64,000 bases of DNA from Streptomyces durocortorensis. Its GTDB lineage: Bacteria; Actinomycetota; Actinomycetes; Streptomycetales; Streptomycetaceae. A model generated the notes under the pieces. The model searched no databases. It had not been told where the DNA came from and was given only the letters and a program-made list of their open reading frames with translations. Where the stretch lies: the NCBI RefSeq assembly GCF_031760065.1, contig NZ_CP134500.1, forward strand, positions 3,162,001 through 3,226,000, given 5' to 3'. Position 1 is the stretch's first letter. The number at the start of each line of letters is the position of its first letter. Position numbers and translations under genes: made by a program. Below are positions 53,831 through 62,644 of this stretch, piece after piece.

Positions 53831-54661
53831 TCAGATCAGCCCGTGCTCGCTCAGGTACTCCAGCTGTGCCCGTACCGAAAGCTCGGCGGCCGGCCACAGG
53901 GAGCGGTCCACGTCGGCGTACACCTGGGCCACCACCTCCGACGGCGTACGGTGCCCGGCCTCCACCGCCGTCTCCACCTGGGCGAGCCGGTGCGCGCGGT
54001 GGGCCAGGTAGAACTCCACGGCCCCCTGCGCGTCCTCCAGCACCGGCCCGTGGCCCGGCAGCACCGTGTGGACGCCGTCGTCCACCGTCAGCGACCGCAG
54101 CCGCCTGAGGGAGTCCAGGTAGTCGCCGAGCCGCCCGTCCGGGTGGGCGACCACCGTCGAACCGCGGCCGAGGATCGTGTCGCCCGTCAGCACCGCCCGG
54201 TCGGCGGGCAGATGGAACGAGAGCGAGTCCGCGGTGTGCCCGGGCGTCGGGACCACGCGCAGCTCCAGGCCTCCCGTGGTGATCACGTCGCCCGCCCCGA
54301 GGCCCTCGTCGCCCAGTCGCAGCGCTGCGTCCAGGGCCCGTACCTTCGTCCGTGTCAGCTCCGCGAACCGGCCCGCGCCCTCCGCGTGATCGGGGTGGCC
54401 GTGCGTGAGCAGCGTGAGGCCCACGCGCCGCCCGGACCGCTCCACAGCCTCGATCACCGCCGTCAGGTGGACGTCGTCGAGCGGCCCGGGGTCGATGACG
54501 ACCGCGAGATCGGAGTCGGGCTCGGCGACGATCCAGGTGTTCGTACCGTCGAGGGTCATCGCGGACGGATTCGGCGCCAGTACGTTGACCGTCCGGGCGG
54601 TCGCGGGTCCGGAGGTCACGGCTCCGCGCGGCTGTCCGGGAAGGGCGGCTGCGTCGGTCAT
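53831..54661 (-). CDS. Metallo-beta-lactamase-fold hydrolase
   Basis: 276 aa. Metal motif LLTHGHPDHAEG (about residue 84), then TPGHTADS, LTGDTILG and LPGHGP: full MBL ligand set. C-terminal winged-helix-like region as in LACTB2 relatives, some of which are RNA nucleases. Its ATG overlaps the stop of the upstream NUDIX gene (ATGA), so the two are co-translated. Substrate unknown. Confidence 0.9.
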   Translation of the reverse strand: MTDAAALPGQPRGAVTSGPATARTVNVLAPNPSAMTLDGTNTWIVAEPDSDLAVVIDPGPLDDVHLTAVIEAVERSGRRVGLTLLTHGHPDHAEGAGRFAELTRTKVRALDAALRLGDEGLGAGDVITTGGLELRVVPTPGHTADSLSFHLPADRAVLTGDTILGRGSTVVAHPDGRLGDYLDSLRRLRSLTVDDGVHTVLPGHGPVLEDAQGAVEFYLAHRAHRLAQVETAVEAGHRTPSEVVAQVYADVDRSLWPAAELSVRAQLEYLSEHGLI

Positions 54662-55572
54662 GCCGCACCCCCGTCCTCGCCCGCCGCGGGTTCCTCACCC
54701 GCCGTGGACACGTGCTTCGTGAACTCGTCGTGCCCGGGCCAGCTCAGCACCAGCTCTTCCCCCTCCAGACGGGCCTGCGCGAGTACGGGAGTCAGATCCT
54801 GGACGTCCGCCGCCCCGAGCGCCCCGGAAGCCGTCCTGAACGGCGCCAGGGCCCGCAGCGTCGACACGGTGGGCGGCATCATCAGCAGCTCGCCCGCGTC
54901 GTAGCGGCGGGCGGCCTCCGCCGGAGCGATCCACACCGTACGGTCCGCCTCGGTGGAGACGGCACGGGTGCGCTGCCCCTCGGGGAGCGCGGCGACGAAG
55001 AACCAGGTGTCGTACCGGCGCGGTTCGAACTCCGGGGTGATCCAGCGCGCCCAGGCGCCCAGCAGGTCCGAGCGCAGCACCAGGCCCCGCCGGTCCAGGA
55101 ACTCCGCGAAGGACAGGTCCCGGGCCACCAGCGCCTCGCGGTCGGCCTCCCAGTCCGCCCCGGTCGTATCGCTGACCACGCTCCCGGCGGTCGGCCCGGC
55201 GAGCAGGACGCCCGACTCCTCGAAGGTCTCGCGCACCGCCGCGCAGACGATGGCCTGCGCCTCGGTGACCGTCGCGACGCCGAGCCGGGCGGCCCACTGC
55301 TCCAGCGAGGGCCCGGCCCACCCGATCAGCCGGTCGTCGTCACGCGGATCGACTCCGCCACCCGGATAGGCGTACGCGCCTCCGGCGAAGGCCATGGAGG
55401 TCCGGCGGCGCAGCATGTGCACGACGGGCCCGCTCGCCGCGCCCCGCGCCCCCGGATCGCGGAGCAGCATCACCGTGGCGGCCCGCCGGGGCTTCGCGGG
55501 CGTCAGCTCACCGGCGGCGAGGGCCCGGATCCTGTCGGGCCATTCCGGGGGGTACCACTGACCTTGGGACAT
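54658..55572 (-). CDS. NUDIX hydrolase
   Basis: 304 aa. NUDIX core with YPGGGVDPRDDD, then AAVRETFEESGVLL; the insertion between G and RETFEE is long, as in NUDT19/NudC-like proteins that act on acyl-CoA. A second half without motifs includes FEPRRYDTWFFVAALP. Couples by ATGA to the MBL gene. Likely degrades a nucleotide-linked metabolite. Confidence 0.87.
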   Translation of the reverse strand: MSQGQWYPPEWPDRIRALAAGELTPAKPRRAATVMLLRDPGARGAASGPVVHMLRRRTSMAFAGGAYAYPGGGVDPRDDDRLIGWAGPSLEQWAARLGVATVTEAQAIVCAAVRETFEESGVLLAGPTAGSVVSDTTGADWEADREALVARDLSFAEFLDRRGLVLRSDLLGAWARWITPEFEPRRYDTWFFVAALPEGQRTRAVSTEADRTVWIAPAEAARRYDAGELLMMPPTVSTLRALAPFRTASGALGAADVQDLTPVLAQARLEGEELVLSWPGHDEFTKHVSTAGEEPAAGEDGGAA

Positions 55573-55653
55573 GGCCGGAGGCTATCCGGAACCGCGCCGA
55601 TGTTCGAGAGGCGCCGTGATCACCACAGCGACCCGACAGGCCCCGTACACGCA

Positions 55654-55688
55654 CGATCCCGCCCGGTCGCGGGGACCGGACGGGATCG
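55654..55688 (-). terminator. Terminator hairpin after ridA
   Basis: cgatcccg-cccggtc / gaccgga-cgggatcg with a small loop, 28 bases beyond the ridA stop. Confidence 0.75.
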
Positions 55689-55715
55689 GGAGGCACATCG
55701 AAAGGTGCGTACGGC

Positions 55716-56186
55716 TCAGGCCTCGACGAGCTCCACCTGGACCTCGACCTCGACCGGGGCGTCCAGCGGCAGTACCGCCACGCCCACGGCGCTGCGGGCG
55801 TGCACGCCCTTGTCGCCGAGGACCGCGCCCAGCAGCTCGCTGGCGCCGTTGATCACGGCGGGCTGGCCGGTGAAGTCGGAGGCCGAGGCGACGAAGCCCA
55901 CCACCTTCACGACACGCTTGATCCGGTCCAGGTCACCGGCGACGGACTTCACGGCGGCGAGGGCGTTGAGCGCGCAGGTCCTCGCGAGCTCCTTCGCCTC
56001 GTCCGGTGTGACCTCGGCGCCGACCTTGCCGGTGACGGCGAGCTTGCCGTCCACCATCGGCAGCTGGCCGGAGGTGTACACGTACACGCCGGACTGCACG
56101 GCCGGCTGGTACGAGGCCAGCGGCGGCACGACGGCGGGCAGGGTCAGGCCGAGTTCGGCGAGCTGCGCCTCGACAGCGCCCGCCAC
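55716..56186 (-). CDS. RidA-family (YjgF/UK114) protein
   Basis: 156 aa from GTG 56186, whose first base is the last base of the DUF4177 stop (TAGTG). Trimeric enamine/imine deaminase family that protects PLP enzymes from reactive intermediates. Motifs SGVYVYTSGQLPMVDGKL, ALNALAAVKS and a late RSAVGVAVLPLDAPVEVEV. The family Arg normally near GQ...R that contacts substrate is at RSAVGV. Members with this long N-terminus are common in actinobacteria. Confidence 0.88.
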   Translation of the reverse strand: MAGAVEAQLAELGLTLPAVVPPLASYQPAVQSGVYVYTSGQLPMVDGKLAVTGKVGAEVTPDEAKELARTCALNALAAVKSVAGDLDRIKRVVKVVGFVASASDFTGQPAVINGASELLGAVLGDKGVHARSAVGVAVLPLDAPVEVEVQVELVEA

Positions 56187-56344
56187 TACGCCTTCTCCCG
56201 CTTCAGGTAGGCCACGAGCTGCTCGGGGTTGTTCGGGCCGGGAACGACCTGGACCAGCTCCCAGCCGTCCTCGCCCCAGGTGTCCAGAATCTGCTTGGTC
56301 GCGTGCACGAGAAGGGGCACGGTCGCGTATTCCCACTTGGTCAT
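56186..56344 (-). CDS. DUF4177 small protein
   Basis: 52 aa: MTKWEYATVPLLVHATKQIL, then DTWGEDGWELVQVVPGPN and LVAYLKREKA. The GEDGWELVQV motif is the DUF4177 hallmark. Unknown function; conserved in front of ridA in actinobacteria (Rv3678A position). TACAGT seven bases before the ATG and no ribosome site suggest a leaderless mRNA. Confidence 0.85.
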   Translation of the reverse strand: MTKWEYATVPLLVHATKQILDTWGEDGWELVQVVPGPNNPEQLVAYLKREKA

Positions 56345-56416
56345 GGGCCCGACTGTAATGCCTCGCACGTACGGTCCCGTGCGTAGCCCGGGGCTGGACT
56401 GGTTAGGCTCGAATAC
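56345..56416. promoter_or_regulatory. 72-bp divergent promoter pair with leaderless starts
   Basis: Minus: TACAGT (56357-56352), seven bases, ATG 56344. Plus: TAGGCT (56404-56409), seven bases, GTG 56417. Neither start has a ribosome binding site, so transcripts would begin at or next to the start codon. -35 elements are not obvious. Confidence 0.6.
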
Positions 56417-57391
56417 GTGAGCAGGTTCCAGGTCGTCAGCGGCAAGGGCGGTACCGGTAAGACCACGGTCGCCGCCGCCCTCGCGCTCTCCCTCGCGGCC
56501 GAGGGCAGGCGCACCCTCCTCGTCGAGGTCGAGGGCAGGCAGGGCATCGCCCAGCTCTTCGATTCCGACGCGCTCCCCTACGAGGAGCGCAAGATCGCCG
56601 TAGCGCCGGGCGGCGGCGAGGTGTACGCACTGGCGATCGACGCCGAACGCGCGCTCCTCGACTACCTCCAGATGTTCTACAAGCTCGGCGGCGCGGGCCG
56701 GGCGCTGAAGAAGCTCGGCGCGATCGACTTCGCCACGACCATCGCGCCCGGCGTCCGGGACGTCCTGCTGACCGGCAAGGCCTGCGAGGCCGTACGCCGC
56801 AAGGACAAGCAGGGCCGGTTCGTCTACGACCACGTCATCATGGACGCCCCGCCGACCGGCCGCATCACCCGCTTCCTGAACGTGAACGACGAGGTCGCCG
56901 GGCTGGCGAAGATCGGCCCGATACACAACCAGGCGCAGGCCGTGATGCGGGTCCTGAAGTCCCGGCAGACCGCCGTCCACCTGGTGACGCTCCTGGAGGA
57001 GATGCCGGTCCAGGAGACCGCGGACGGCATCGCCGAGCTGCGCGCCGCCGAGCTGCCCGTGGGCCGCGTGATCGTGAACATGGTCCGCCCGCACCTGCTG
57101 GACGAGGACGCCCTGCGCACCGCGGCGGGCGGCCGCCGCAAGGAGATCGCCAAGACGCTGACCCGGGCTGGAGTGACCGGTTCCGCCGCCCTCGTACGCC
57201 CTCTGGTCGAGCAGGCTGCCGAGCACGCCGAGCGCGTCGGCCTGGAGCGGGAGCAACGCGCGGTGCTGGCCGGGCTCGGCCTGCCGACGGCGGAGCTCCC
57301 GCTGCTCGGCGACGGGGTGGACCTGGCCTCGCTGCACGTTCTGGCCACGGAGCTCCGTAAACAGGGCGCGGGGGAAGAGGGAGACGTATGA
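56417..57391 (+). CDS. ArsA/Get3-like ATPase, first of a pair
   Basis: 324 aa, GTG start. P-loop SGKGGTGKTTVAAAL (residues about 8-22), VEVEGRQG, switch VIMDAPPTGRITRF and late VNMVRP. Homologous to mycobacterial Rv3679, which forms a heteromeric ATPase with Rv3680 (from memory: implicated in tolerance to toxic metabolites). Stop overlaps the next start (ATGA). The region between P-loop and switch is shorter and more divergent than in classical ArsA, as for the first partner in other actinobacteria. Confidence 0.9.
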   Translation: MSRFQVVSGKGGTGKTTVAAALALSLAAEGRRTLLVEVEGRQGIAQLFDSDALPYEERKIAVAPGGGEVYALAIDAERALLDYLQMFYKLGGAGRALKKLGAIDFATTIAPGVRDVLLTGKACEAVRRKDKQGRFVYDHVIMDAPPTGRITRFLNVNDEVAGLAKIGPIHNQAQAVMRVLKSRQTAVHLVTLLEEMPVQETADGIAELRAAELPVGRVIVNMVRPHLLDEDALRTAAGGRRKEIAKTLTRAGVTGSAALVRPLVEQAAEHAERVGLEREQRAVLAGLGLPTAELPLLGDGVDLASLHVLATELRKQGAGEEGDV

Positions 57392-58839
57392 CAGCGGGCA
57401 CACCCGGCACGGATGCGGCCGGGCTGGACACGGACGCGCTCCCGGGCACCGGTACGTCCCCCGACACGGGGACGGATACGTCCACGGACACGGTTACGTC
57501 CCCGGACATCGATACGTCCCTGGACACGGACGCGCTACTGGACGACCCGGGCATCCGGATCGTCGTGTGCTGCGGCTCCGGCGGGGTCGGCAAGACCACG
57601 ACCGCCGCCGCCCTCGGCGTACGGGCCGCCGAGCGTGGCCGGAAGGTCGTCGTCCTCACCATCGACCCGGCCCGCCGCCTCGCCCAGTCCATGGGCATCG
57701 ACCGGCTGGACAACGTCCCCCGGCGGGTCGACGGCATCGTGGGCGACGGCGAACTGCACGCCATGATGCTCGACATGAAGCGGACCTTCGACGAGACCGT
57801 CGAGGCACACGCGGACGCCGAACGGGCCAGGGCGATCCTGGAGAACCCCTTCTACCAGTCCCTGTCGGCCGGGTTCGCCGGTACGCAGGAGTACATGGCG
57901 ATGGAGAAGCTCGGGCAGCTGCGGGCGCGCGACGAGTGGGACCTGATCATCGTCGACACCCCTCCCTCGCGCTCCGCGCTGGACTTCCTGGACGCGCCGA
58001 AGCGGCTCGGTTCGTTCCTCGACGGGAAGTTCATCCGGCTGCTGATGGCGCCCGCGAAGGTGGGCGGCCGGGCCGGGATGAAGTTCCTCAATGTCGGTAT
58101 GTCGATGATGAGCGGAACGCTGGGCAAGCTGCTCGGCGGCCAGTTCCTGCGGGACGTCCAGACGTTCGTCGCCGCGATGGACACCATGTTCGGCGGCTTC
58201 CGCAGCCGCGCGGACGCCACGTACAAGCTGCTCCAGGCGCCCGGCACGGCCTTTCTCGTGGTCGCGACGCCGGAGCAGGACGCGCTGCGCGAGGCCGCCT
58301 ACTTCGTGGAGCGGCTGGCTGCCGAGGACATGCCGCTGGCCGGTCTCGTCCTCAACCGCGTGCACGGCAGTGAGGCTTCACGGCTCTCCGCCGAACAGGC
58401 CCTGGCCGCCGCAGAAAATCTTGACGACGCCCGCATTGTGGATCAGAGGGCCGGGAAAGCTGGCCTTGGTGACCAGCGAGCCCCCGACCCGGCGGTCACC
58501 GCTCCCGACACGACCGAGCCGCCCCACAAGAACGACGGGGACCACGAAAAACATGAGGACCACGAGGACCACGAGGACATCGCGAGCCCCGGGACCACCT
58601 CTGCCGAGGAACTGACGGTCGAGGAACTGACGTCAGGTCTGCTGCGCCTGCACTCCGAGCGCATGCAGGTCGTGGCCCGCGAACGCCGTACACGCGACCG
58701 CTTCGCGGCCCGGCACCCCGAGGTGCCGGTGACCGCTGTAGCGGCGCTGCCCGGCGATGTGCACGACCTGGACGGCCTCCGGGCCATCGGCGACCGCTTG
58801 GCCGCCGGTTCCGCCCCGGCTCCGGCCGGAGCGACGTAG
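57388..58839 (+). CDS. ArsA/Get3-like ATPase, second of a pair, with repetitive insertions
   Basis: 483 aa. P-loop CCGSGGVGKTTTAAAL (about 62-77), VLTIDPARRLAQSMG, LIIVDTPPSRSALDFLDAP and a TRC40-like hydrophobic helical stretch rich in Met (MSMMSGTLGKLLGG, about 235-250). Two oddities: a 50-residue Asp/Thr/Ser repeat leader before the ATPase fold, and an acidic His-rich insertion (about 375-415, with DHEKHEDHEDHED) that interrupts the conserved domain after AAENLDD. The insertion could bind metals or be a disordered linker. Translationally coupled to the first ATPase. Confidence 0.9.
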   Translation: MTAGTPGTDAAGLDTDALPGTGTSPDTGTDTSTDTVTSPDIDTSLDTDALLDDPGIRIVVCCGSGGVGKTTTAAALGVRAAERGRKVVVLTIDPARRLAQSMGIDRLDNVPRRVDGIVGDGELHAMMLDMKRTFDETVEAHADAERARAILENPFYQSLSAGFAGTQEYMAMEKLGQLRARDEWDLIIVDTPPSRSALDFLDAPKRLGSFLDGKFIRLLMAPAKVGGRAGMKFLNVGMSMMSGTLGKLLGGQFLRDVQTFVAAMDTMFGGFRSRADATYKLLQAPGTAFLVVATPEQDALREAAYFVERLAAEDMPLAGLVLNRVHGSEASRLSAEQALAAAENLDDARIVDQRAGKAGLGDQRAPDPAVTAPDTTEPPHKNDGDHEKHEDHEDHEDIASPGTTSAEELTVEELTSGLLRLHSERMQVVARERRTRDRFAARHPEVPVTAVAALPGDVHDLDGLRAIGDRLAAGSAPAPAGAT

Positions 58840-58907
58840 GCGCTTGGGCCGGAGCAGCGTAGGCGCTTACCGAAGGCGGCGCAGGCGCGCCTGCCCCGGA
58901 AGGCCGC

Positions 58908-59315
58908 CTACCCCACAGCGGCGTACGTCTCGTGCAGTTCCTCGTCCTCCAGCCCGATGACTCCGGGCAGAATGCCGGTGGACCGCTCGTACTCGCTGCG
59001 TGCGGTCTCCAGCAGTCGGCGCCAGGACGTGACGGTCGGCCGGCGGCGCAGCAGTGCGCGGCGCTCCCGTTCCGTCATTCCACCCCACACGCCGAACTCG
59101 ACGCGATTGTCCAGCGCGTCGGCCAGGCACTCGGTCCGCACCGGGCATCCGGTGCACACCGCCTTGGCCCTGTTCTGCGCTGCCCCTTGTACGAACAGTT
59201 CATCCGGATCGGTAGTGCGGCAGGCTGCCTGCGCACTCCAGTCGGTTACCCAGCCCATGCCGGCGCCGTCCTCTCCCGAATCGAGGCTCCCCCACGGCGG
59301 TAGCGGCATATTCAC
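58908..59315 (-). CDS. wblA: WhiB-family iron-sulfur regulator WblA
   Basis: 135 aa, or 116 from the ATG at 59258 (MGWVTDWSAQAACRTTDPDE), which has gagagg upstream; start undecided. Four Cys ligands of the [4Fe-4S] cluster: AACRTT, AVCTGCPVRTEC. Then FGVWGGMTERERRALLRRR, the DNA-binding G-W-G turn and basic helix. Known: WblA represses antibiotic pathways and directs early aerial development in Streptomyces. Context (between the ArsA pair and a class A PBP) matches whiB4 in mycobacteria. Confidence 0.93.
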   Translation of the reverse strand: MNMPLPPWGSLDSGEDGAGMGWVTDWSAQAACRTTDPDELFVQGAAQNRAKAVCTGCPVRTECLADALDNRVEFGVWGGMTERERRALLRRRPTVTSWRRLLETARSEYERSTGILPGVIGLEDEELHETYAAVG

Positions 59316-59697
59316 CGCTGCCAGTTGAGGACGTTACGGAAGGTGGGGACAGCACAACACCCCCTTCGGGCCCAATCTTGAATGGTCCGAACGGACTATG
59401 CGTATGCGGCAGATCACCCAGGGGAGTGATGCGAGGACATCAGCGACTATCGTCACCAAAGCGGGACAGTTCACTCAAGTCGCAACGGACTTTCAGCGAC
59501 ATTCGGGGCGATTCGGGAGCGCCACGATGTGTGCCTGAAGGGCGATGTGGCTGCGCATCGGCCAGGGGAAGAATGACCAGAAGACGCGCATGGGGCTGCA
59601 GGGGGCTTGATACGGAACCGGACTGCTGTGACAGTTGAGAGCAGCTTAGGCCAAGGCCTATACGCGTGTCCGGCGAATGAGAACGTAGGCTGCCCCC
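59316..59697. other. Divergent promoter region of wblA and the PBP gene
   Basis: 382 bases, AT-richer than the neighbours. ggtccgaacggact at 59384-59397 is an imperfect palindrome. TAGGCT at 59686-59691 lies six bases before the PBP ATG (leaderless pattern). A Gly/Arg/Cys-rich frame at 59378-59638 is not credible as a gene. The long upstream region fits wblA's heavy regulation. Confidence 0.55.
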
Positions 59698-61953
59698 ATG
59701 CCAAAGACGCGCTCGGGCGGGGGTCTCACCACGACCCAGCAGGCCGCCAAGTTCCTCGGTGTCGCCGCGCTCTCCGGAGCTGTGCTGGCAGGCATCGCGC
59801 TGCCCGCAGCCGGAGCGCTGGGGCTCGCCGCAAAGGGGACGGTCGAAGGGTTCGACGAGATCCCCGCCAACCTCAAGACTCCGCCGCTCAGTCAGCGGAC
59901 CACGATCCTGGACCGCGATGGCGGTGCCATCGCGACGGTCTACTCACGTGACCGCACGGTCGTCCCGCTCAAGGACATCTCGCCGTACATGCAGGACGCG
60001 ATCATCGCGATCGAGGACTCCCGCTTCTACGAACACGGGGCGGTCGACCTCAAGGGCATCCTGCGGGCGTTGAACCGCAACGTACAGGCGGGCGGGACCG
60101 CGCAGGGCGCGTCGACGCTCACCCAGCAGTACGTGAAGAACGTCTTCGTCGAGGAGGCGGGCGACGACCCGGAGAAGGTCGCGGAGGCCACCCAGCAGAC
60201 GCTCGGCCGCAAGGTCCGCGAGCTGAAGTACGCGATCCAGGTCGAGGAGGAGCTCGGCAAGAAGAAGATCCTGGAGAACTACCTCAACATCACGTTCTTC
60301 GGGCAGCAGGCGTACGGCATCGAGGCCGCCTCCCAGCGCTACTTCTCCAAGCACGCCAAGGACCTCAAGCTGGAGGAGGCCGCGCTGCTCGCCGGCATCG
60401 TCCAGTCGCCCAGCCGTTACGACCCGGTCAACGACGCGGAGGAAGCGACCAAACGCCGCAACACGGTGCTGGCGCGGATGGCCGCCGTCCGCAGCATTTC
60501 GCAGGCCGAGGCCGAGAAGGCCATGAAGACCCCGGTCAAGCTGAAGGTCTCCAGGCCGAACAACGGCTGCATCACCGCCGTCAGCGGCTCCGGCTTCTTC
60601 TGCGACTACGTCCGCAAGACGATCCTGACCGACCCCGCCTTCGGCAAGACCGACGAGGAACGCGCCAAGCTCTGGAACCTCGGCGGGCTGACCATCCGGA
60701 CCACGCTGGACCCGCGGGCCCAGCGGGCCGCCAACGAGGCCGCCACCGCGAGGGTCAACAAGGACGACAAGTTCGCGGCGTCCGTGGTGCAGGTCCAGCC
60801 GGGCAGCGGCAAGATCCTCTCCATGGGCCAGTCCCGCCCGTACGGCCTGGACCAGAAGCAGCACGAGACCGTCCTCAACCTCTCCGTCAGCAACAAGATG
60901 GGCGGCTCCACCTACGGCTTCCAGGTCGGCTCCACGTTCAAGCCGTTCACCGCGGCGGCCGCGCTGGAGAAGGGCATCAGCCCGGCGACGTCGTTCTCGA
61001 CGGACTGGAAGATGACGCTGAAGGAGCGGGACTTCAGGAACTGCACCGGCTCCCCGGCGGGCTACGCGGACTGGCCCCTGCAGAACGAGCTGGAGTCCGA
61101 GAAGGGCTCCTGGGACATGACCAGCGCCCTCGGCAAGTCCATCAACACCTACTTCGCGCTGCTGGAGCAGAAGGCCGGCCTCTGCGAGACCGTGGAGATG
61201 GCGAAGAAGCTCGGCTACGAGCGCGGTGACGGCAAGAAGATCGGCGAGTACCCCTCGATCACCCTCGGTGGTGAGGTGAGCACCCCGCTCTCCATGGCCG
61301 GCGCCTACGCCGCGTTCGCCAACCGGGGAACGTACTGCACGCCGATCGCCATCGAGTCGATCACCGACCCGAACGGCAAGAAGCTCAAGGTCCCCGAGTC
61401 GACGTGCACGCGGGCGATGAGCGAGAAGACCGCGGACACCATCAACCAGATGCTCAAGGGTGTGGTGGAGGACGGCACCGGTACGCAGGCGGGGCTGAGC
61501 GACCGGGACAACGCGGGCAAGACGGGTACGACGAACGACCGCAAGGACGCCTGGTTCGTCGGGTACACGCCGAACCTCTCCACCGCGGTGTGGGTGGGCG
61601 ACGACATCGGCGAGAAGAGCTCGATGTTCAACGTCACCATCGGTGGCCGGTGGTACCCCAAGGTCTGCGGCGGCTGCCTCCCCGGCCCGATCTGGAAGAT
61701 CGCCATGACCGGCGCACTGGACGCGTCCGAGACCCCCTCCTTCAACCCGGTCTCCGTCCCCCGGGCGAAGGCCAAGGAGGACAAGGAGAAGGGCGACCGC
61801 GACCGGGACCGGGACCGCGGGAACGAGGACCGCGAGGATGACAAGCCCGGCCGTGACGACCCGTTCCCCGGCATCGATCTCCCGGAGAGCGTGATCGGCG
61901 GACCGGGCGGCGGCGGACCACGCGGGCAGGGCGGCGGCTCGGAAGGCCCCTGA
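59698..61953 (+). CDS. Class A bifunctional penicillin-binding protein
   Basis: Makes and cross-links peptidoglycan. 751 aa. One N-terminal membrane helix (about 18-42), GT51 transglycosylase with catalytic Glu in AIEDSRFYEHGAVD (about 105) and ASTLTQQYVKN, then a transpeptidase with STFK (about 411), SIN (about 481) and KTG in GKTGTTNDRKDAWF (about 607). C-terminus is an Asp/Arg/Glu-rich charged tail ending in Gly-rich sequence; there is no PASTA domain, unlike mycobacterial PonA2 at the same place. Probably leaderless (see promoter region). Confidence 0.95.
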   Translation: MPKTRSGGGLTTTQQAAKFLGVAALSGAVLAGIALPAAGALGLAAKGTVEGFDEIPANLKTPPLSQRTTILDRDGGAIATVYSRDRTVVPLKDISPYMQDAIIAIEDSRFYEHGAVDLKGILRALNRNVQAGGTAQGASTLTQQYVKNVFVEEAGDDPEKVAEATQQTLGRKVRELKYAIQVEEELGKKKILENYLNITFFGQQAYGIEAASQRYFSKHAKDLKLEEAALLAGIVQSPSRYDPVNDAEEATKRRNTVLARMAAVRSISQAEAEKAMKTPVKLKVSRPNNGCITAVSGSGFFCDYVRKTILTDPAFGKTDEERAKLWNLGGLTIRTTLDPRAQRAANEAATARVNKDDKFAASVVQVQPGSGKILSMGQSRPYGLDQKQHETVLNLSVSNKMGGSTYGFQVGSTFKPFTAAAALEKGISPATSFSTDWKMTLKERDFRNCTGSPAGYADWPLQNELESEKGSWDMTSALGKSINTYFALLEQKAGLCETVEMAKKLGYERGDGKKIGEYPSITLGGEVSTPLSMAGAYAAFANRGTYCTPIAIESITDPNGKKLKVPESTCTRAMSEKTADTINQMLKGVVEDGTGTQAGLSDRDNAGKTGTTNDRKDAWFVGYTPNLSTAVWVGDDIGEKSSMFNVTIGGRWYPKVCGGCLPGPIWKIAMTGALDASETPSFNPVSVPRAKAKEDKEKGDRDRDRDRGNEDREDDKPGRDDPFPGIDLPESVIGGPGGGGPRGQGGGSEGP

Positions 61954-61954
61954 C

Positions 61955-62001
61955 CCATACGCGTACGCACACAGGAAGAACCCGTACGCGTACGCACACA
62001 G
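61955..62001. repeat. Direct repeat beside the PBP terminator
   Basis: tacgcgtacgcacacag occurs twice, about 28 bases apart, just after the PBP stop. Short duplication. Confidence 0.8.
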
Positions 62002-62054
62002 AAGAGGGGGTGGGGCGCCCCGGTCACGGACCGGGGCGCCCCACCCCCTCTTCT
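62000..62054. terminator. Perfect 26-bp hairpin between convergent PBP and YqeY genes
   Basis: 62000-62025 is the exact reverse complement of 62029-62054, with a 3-nt loop. It begins agaagaggggg and ends ccccctcttct, so it gives a T-containing tail either way. Bidirectional terminator, unusually long and perfect. Confidence 0.9.
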
Positions 62055-62080
62055 GTTCCGGTCTGTTCCGGCCAGGAAGC

Positions 62081-62545
62081 TCAGCCCGCGAGGAGCTTCT
62101 TCACCGCGGCGGCCACCCGGCCGCCCTCCGCGAGCCCGGCGACCTTCGGATTGACGATCTTCATGACGGCGCCCATCGCGCGCGGCCCCTCGGCGCCGGC
62201 GGCCTTCGCCTCCTCGACGGCGGACGCCACGACCGCGTTCAGCTCGTCGTCGCTGAGCTGCTTGGGGAGGTAGCTGTCGAGCAGCTCGCCCTCCGCCTTC
62301 TCCCGCTCGGCCTGCTCGGTCCGGCCGCCCTGGGCGAAGGCCTCGGCCGCCTCGCGGCGCTTCTTCGCCTCCCTGGCGATCACCTTCTGCACCTCGTCGT
62401 CGGAGAGCTCGCGCGCCGACTTGCCGCTGACCTCTTCCTTGGTGATCGCGGTGAGGGTGAGCCGAAGGGTGGACGAGGTCAGCTCGTCACGCGCCTTCAT
62501 GGCCGTGTGGAGGTCTTCCTTGAGCTTGGACTTGAGCGTGGTCAT
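62081..62545 (-). CDS. GatB/YqeY domain protein
   Basis: 154 aa, MTTLKSKLKEDLHTAMKARD, then STLRLTLTAI, EEAKAAGAEGPRAMGAVMKI and a C-terminal helix. Resembles the tail domain of the amidotransferase subunit GatB, which binds tRNA. The role of the free-standing protein is unknown. CACAAT lies six bases before the ATG. Confidence 0.93.
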   Translation of the reverse strand: MTTLKSKLKEDLHTAMKARDELTSSTLRLTLTAITKEEVSGKSARELSDDEVQKVIAREAKKRREAAEAFAQGGRTEQAEREKAEGELLDSYLPKQLSDDELNAVVASAVEEAKAAGAEGPRAMGAVMKIVNPKVAGLAEGGRVAAAVKKLLAG

Positions 62546-62644
62546 GCCGCGATTGTGACAGGTGCGGGGCCCGGGCCGCCCACGGGTTTTCCGCTGCCTC
62601 CACCGGTTTTCCGCTCACCGTGCCGCTTCTGCGACGATGGACGC

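Noticed and set aside
59378..59638. 86-codon frame between wblA and the PBP gene
   Set aside because: Composition (Arg, Gly, Cys, Ser) and mixed third positions do not look like a protein; it lies in a promoter region.
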